Assembly (NCBI GenBank): GCA_016281115.1
Contig: JAEEHZ010000015.1
Span: 1-7,662, forward strand
DNA length: 7,662 nucleotides
From: Clostridiaceae bacterium
GTDB lineage: Bacteria; Bacillota; Clostridia; Oscillospirales; Acutalibacteraceae
Direction: 5' to 3'
This document shows positions 6,943 through 7,662 of this stretch, in pieces (position 1 is the stretch's first letter; every line of letters begins with the position of its first letter). A model generated the notes under the pieces. That model had not been told where the DNA came from. It did no database searches and worked only from the letters and a program-made list of their open reading frames with translations. Position numbers and translations under genes: made by a program.

Positions 6943-7027
6943 TCATATCACAGCCTTTCATAGTATATATTTCCCTTAATTGCAAATATTATTGATATTA
7001 CCATCAATTTTGTTTGGAAGTGGATAT
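6943..7027. promoter_or_regulatory. Divergent intergenic region between the DUF421 and gerA-type genes
   Basis: These 85 AT-rich bases must hold the promoters of both the - strand DUF421 group and the + strand germination gene, unless transcription enters from outside. The visible elements are GAAAGG for DUF421 (6954-6959, - strand) and GGAAGTGG for the germination gene (7016-7023, + strand). A small inverted repeat ATTGAT/ATCAAT (6991-6996 and 7003-7008) is present. I could not identify a clear sigma-A, sigma-E, sigma-F or sigma-G promoter by eye. Confidence 0.4.
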
Positions 7028-7662
7028 ATGAAAACAAAAACGCCCCTTTTTAAAAGCCTGCAGAGAAATATTGATTATATGAAGTCACAGCTTGACGACA
7101 GCGCGGATTTTACAGTAAAAGAATTTACTTTAAAAAATGATATAAAGTGCGCCGTAATAACAATGGAAGGGCTTGTTGACAAAAATACTCTCGGGCAAAG
7201 CATACTTAACCCAATAATATCCGGTGATATGCCGTGCAGTGATTCTAAAAGTGCATATGAATATATCAGCAAAAACATTGTCGCGATTTCGGAAACTAAA
7301 GATATTGATTGCTTTGAAGACGCTTTTGTGATGAGTATGTCCGGCTTTGCGCTTATATGCGTTGATAAGTACGATAAAATGCTTGCCTGCGGCGTTCAGG
7401 GATATTCGTACAGAAGTATTGCAGAGCCTGAAACGGAGATAACCCAGCGTGGCAGCAGAGAGGGGTTTGTTGAGCCGATAAAAATAAATATGACACTTTT
7501 ACGCCGCCGTATAAAAAGCCCTGCGCTGAAATTTGAGCAAATGCAGATCGGCACGCTCAGCAACACATTTATTTGCCTGTGTTACTTAAGCGACAGAGTT
7601 GATAAAAAAATACTTGAAAACATAAAGCAGAGACTGAATGATATTGATTGTGAAAATATATT
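7028..7662 (+). CDS. GerA/SpoVAF-family spore germination protein (3' end missing)
   Basis: The frame is open from ATG 7028 to the window end, giving 211 complete codons of a protein that is usually about 450-550 residues. This is the soluble N-terminal region of a germinant receptor A subunit or its SpoVAF relative, which sits in the spore inner membrane; the membrane part lies beyond the window. The diagnostic stretch is EPETEITQRGSREGFVE (133-149) followed by NMTLLRRRIKSP (154-165), and then a strand/helix pair ending RLNDID (202-207), all typical of the family. The early part (ALICVDKYDKMLACGVQGYSYRS, about 108-130, with the family's 'G...R.' turn) also fits. The usual RGPREGF reads RGSREGF here. 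GGAAG (7016-7020) lies 7 nt before the ATG and supports this start. It is divergent from the DUF421 gene. GerAA and SpoVAF cannot be told apart from this fragment; B and C subunit genes downstream would favour GerAA. Confidence 0.92.
   Translation, partial: MKTKTPLFKSLQRNIDYMKSQLDDSADFTVKEFTLKNDIKCAVITMEGLVDKNTLGQSILNPIISGDMPCSDSKSAYEYISKNIVAISETKDIDCFEDAFVMSMSGFALICVDKYDKMLACGVQGYSYRSIAEPETEITQRGSREGFVEPIKINMTLLRRRIKSPALKFEQMQIGTLSNTFICLCYLSDRVDKKILENIKQRLNDIDCENI

Noticed and set aside
6991..7008. Inverted repeat ATTGAT-6 nt-ATCAAT as an operator
   Set aside because: Six-base arms in AT-rich DNA are common by chance, and I cannot assign a known regulator; kept only as a note in the intergenic feature.
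7075..7278. Open frame on the - strand at the right end
   Set aside because: It is antisense to the clearly recognisable gerA-type N-terminal region and has no independent support.

Overview
The window looks like a chromosomal piece of an endospore-forming member of the Clostridia. It is AT-rich, most genes have AAAGGA- or GGAG-like ribosome binding sites, and it carries a SPOCS (DUF3794)-LysM spore protein, a DUF421/DUF4363 pair and a GerA-type germinant receptor subunit. No narrower taxonomic placement is justified from sequence alone. It holds eight protein genes. Two are cut by the window edges: the first at its 5' end and the last at its 3' end. I see no RNA genes, insertion sequences or CRISPR array, and no gene-free stretch longer than about 100 bases.

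Left half, + strand, 1-4205: a tightly packed operon. It encodes the C-terminal part of a FepB/BtuF-type substrate-binding protein, a FecCD/BtuC-type permease, a two-domain protein joining an ABC ATPase to a class I SAM-dependent methyltransferase, and an XdhC/CoxI-family protein. The permease and ATPase genes overlap by 11 nt, and the ATPase-methyltransferase and xdhC genes by 4 nt (ATGA). Together the first three make a complete importer of the type used for iron chelates, cobalamin, and in some bacteria molybdate or tungstate. XdhC proteins handle the molybdenum cofactor, so a molybdate/tungstate or related oxyanion/metal-chelate substrate is a reasonable inference but is not proven. The methyltransferase fused to the ATPase is the most unusual element of the window.

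Middle: a perfect 17-bp inverted repeat (4251-4290) lies between the convergent xdhC and SPOCS-LysM genes and should act as a shared terminator, with the better T-tract serving the - strand.

Right half, - strand, 6942 down to 4296: a DUF421 (YetF-like) membrane protein, a DUF4363 membrane-anchored protein overlapping it by 4 nt, and 65 nt further on a SPOCS-LysM protein. The first two appear to start with TTG. Divergent from them, from 7028 on the + strand, is the N-terminal part of a GerA/SpoVAF-family spore germination protein. This half reads as a sporulation/germination locus unrelated in function to the metal-uptake operon on the left.
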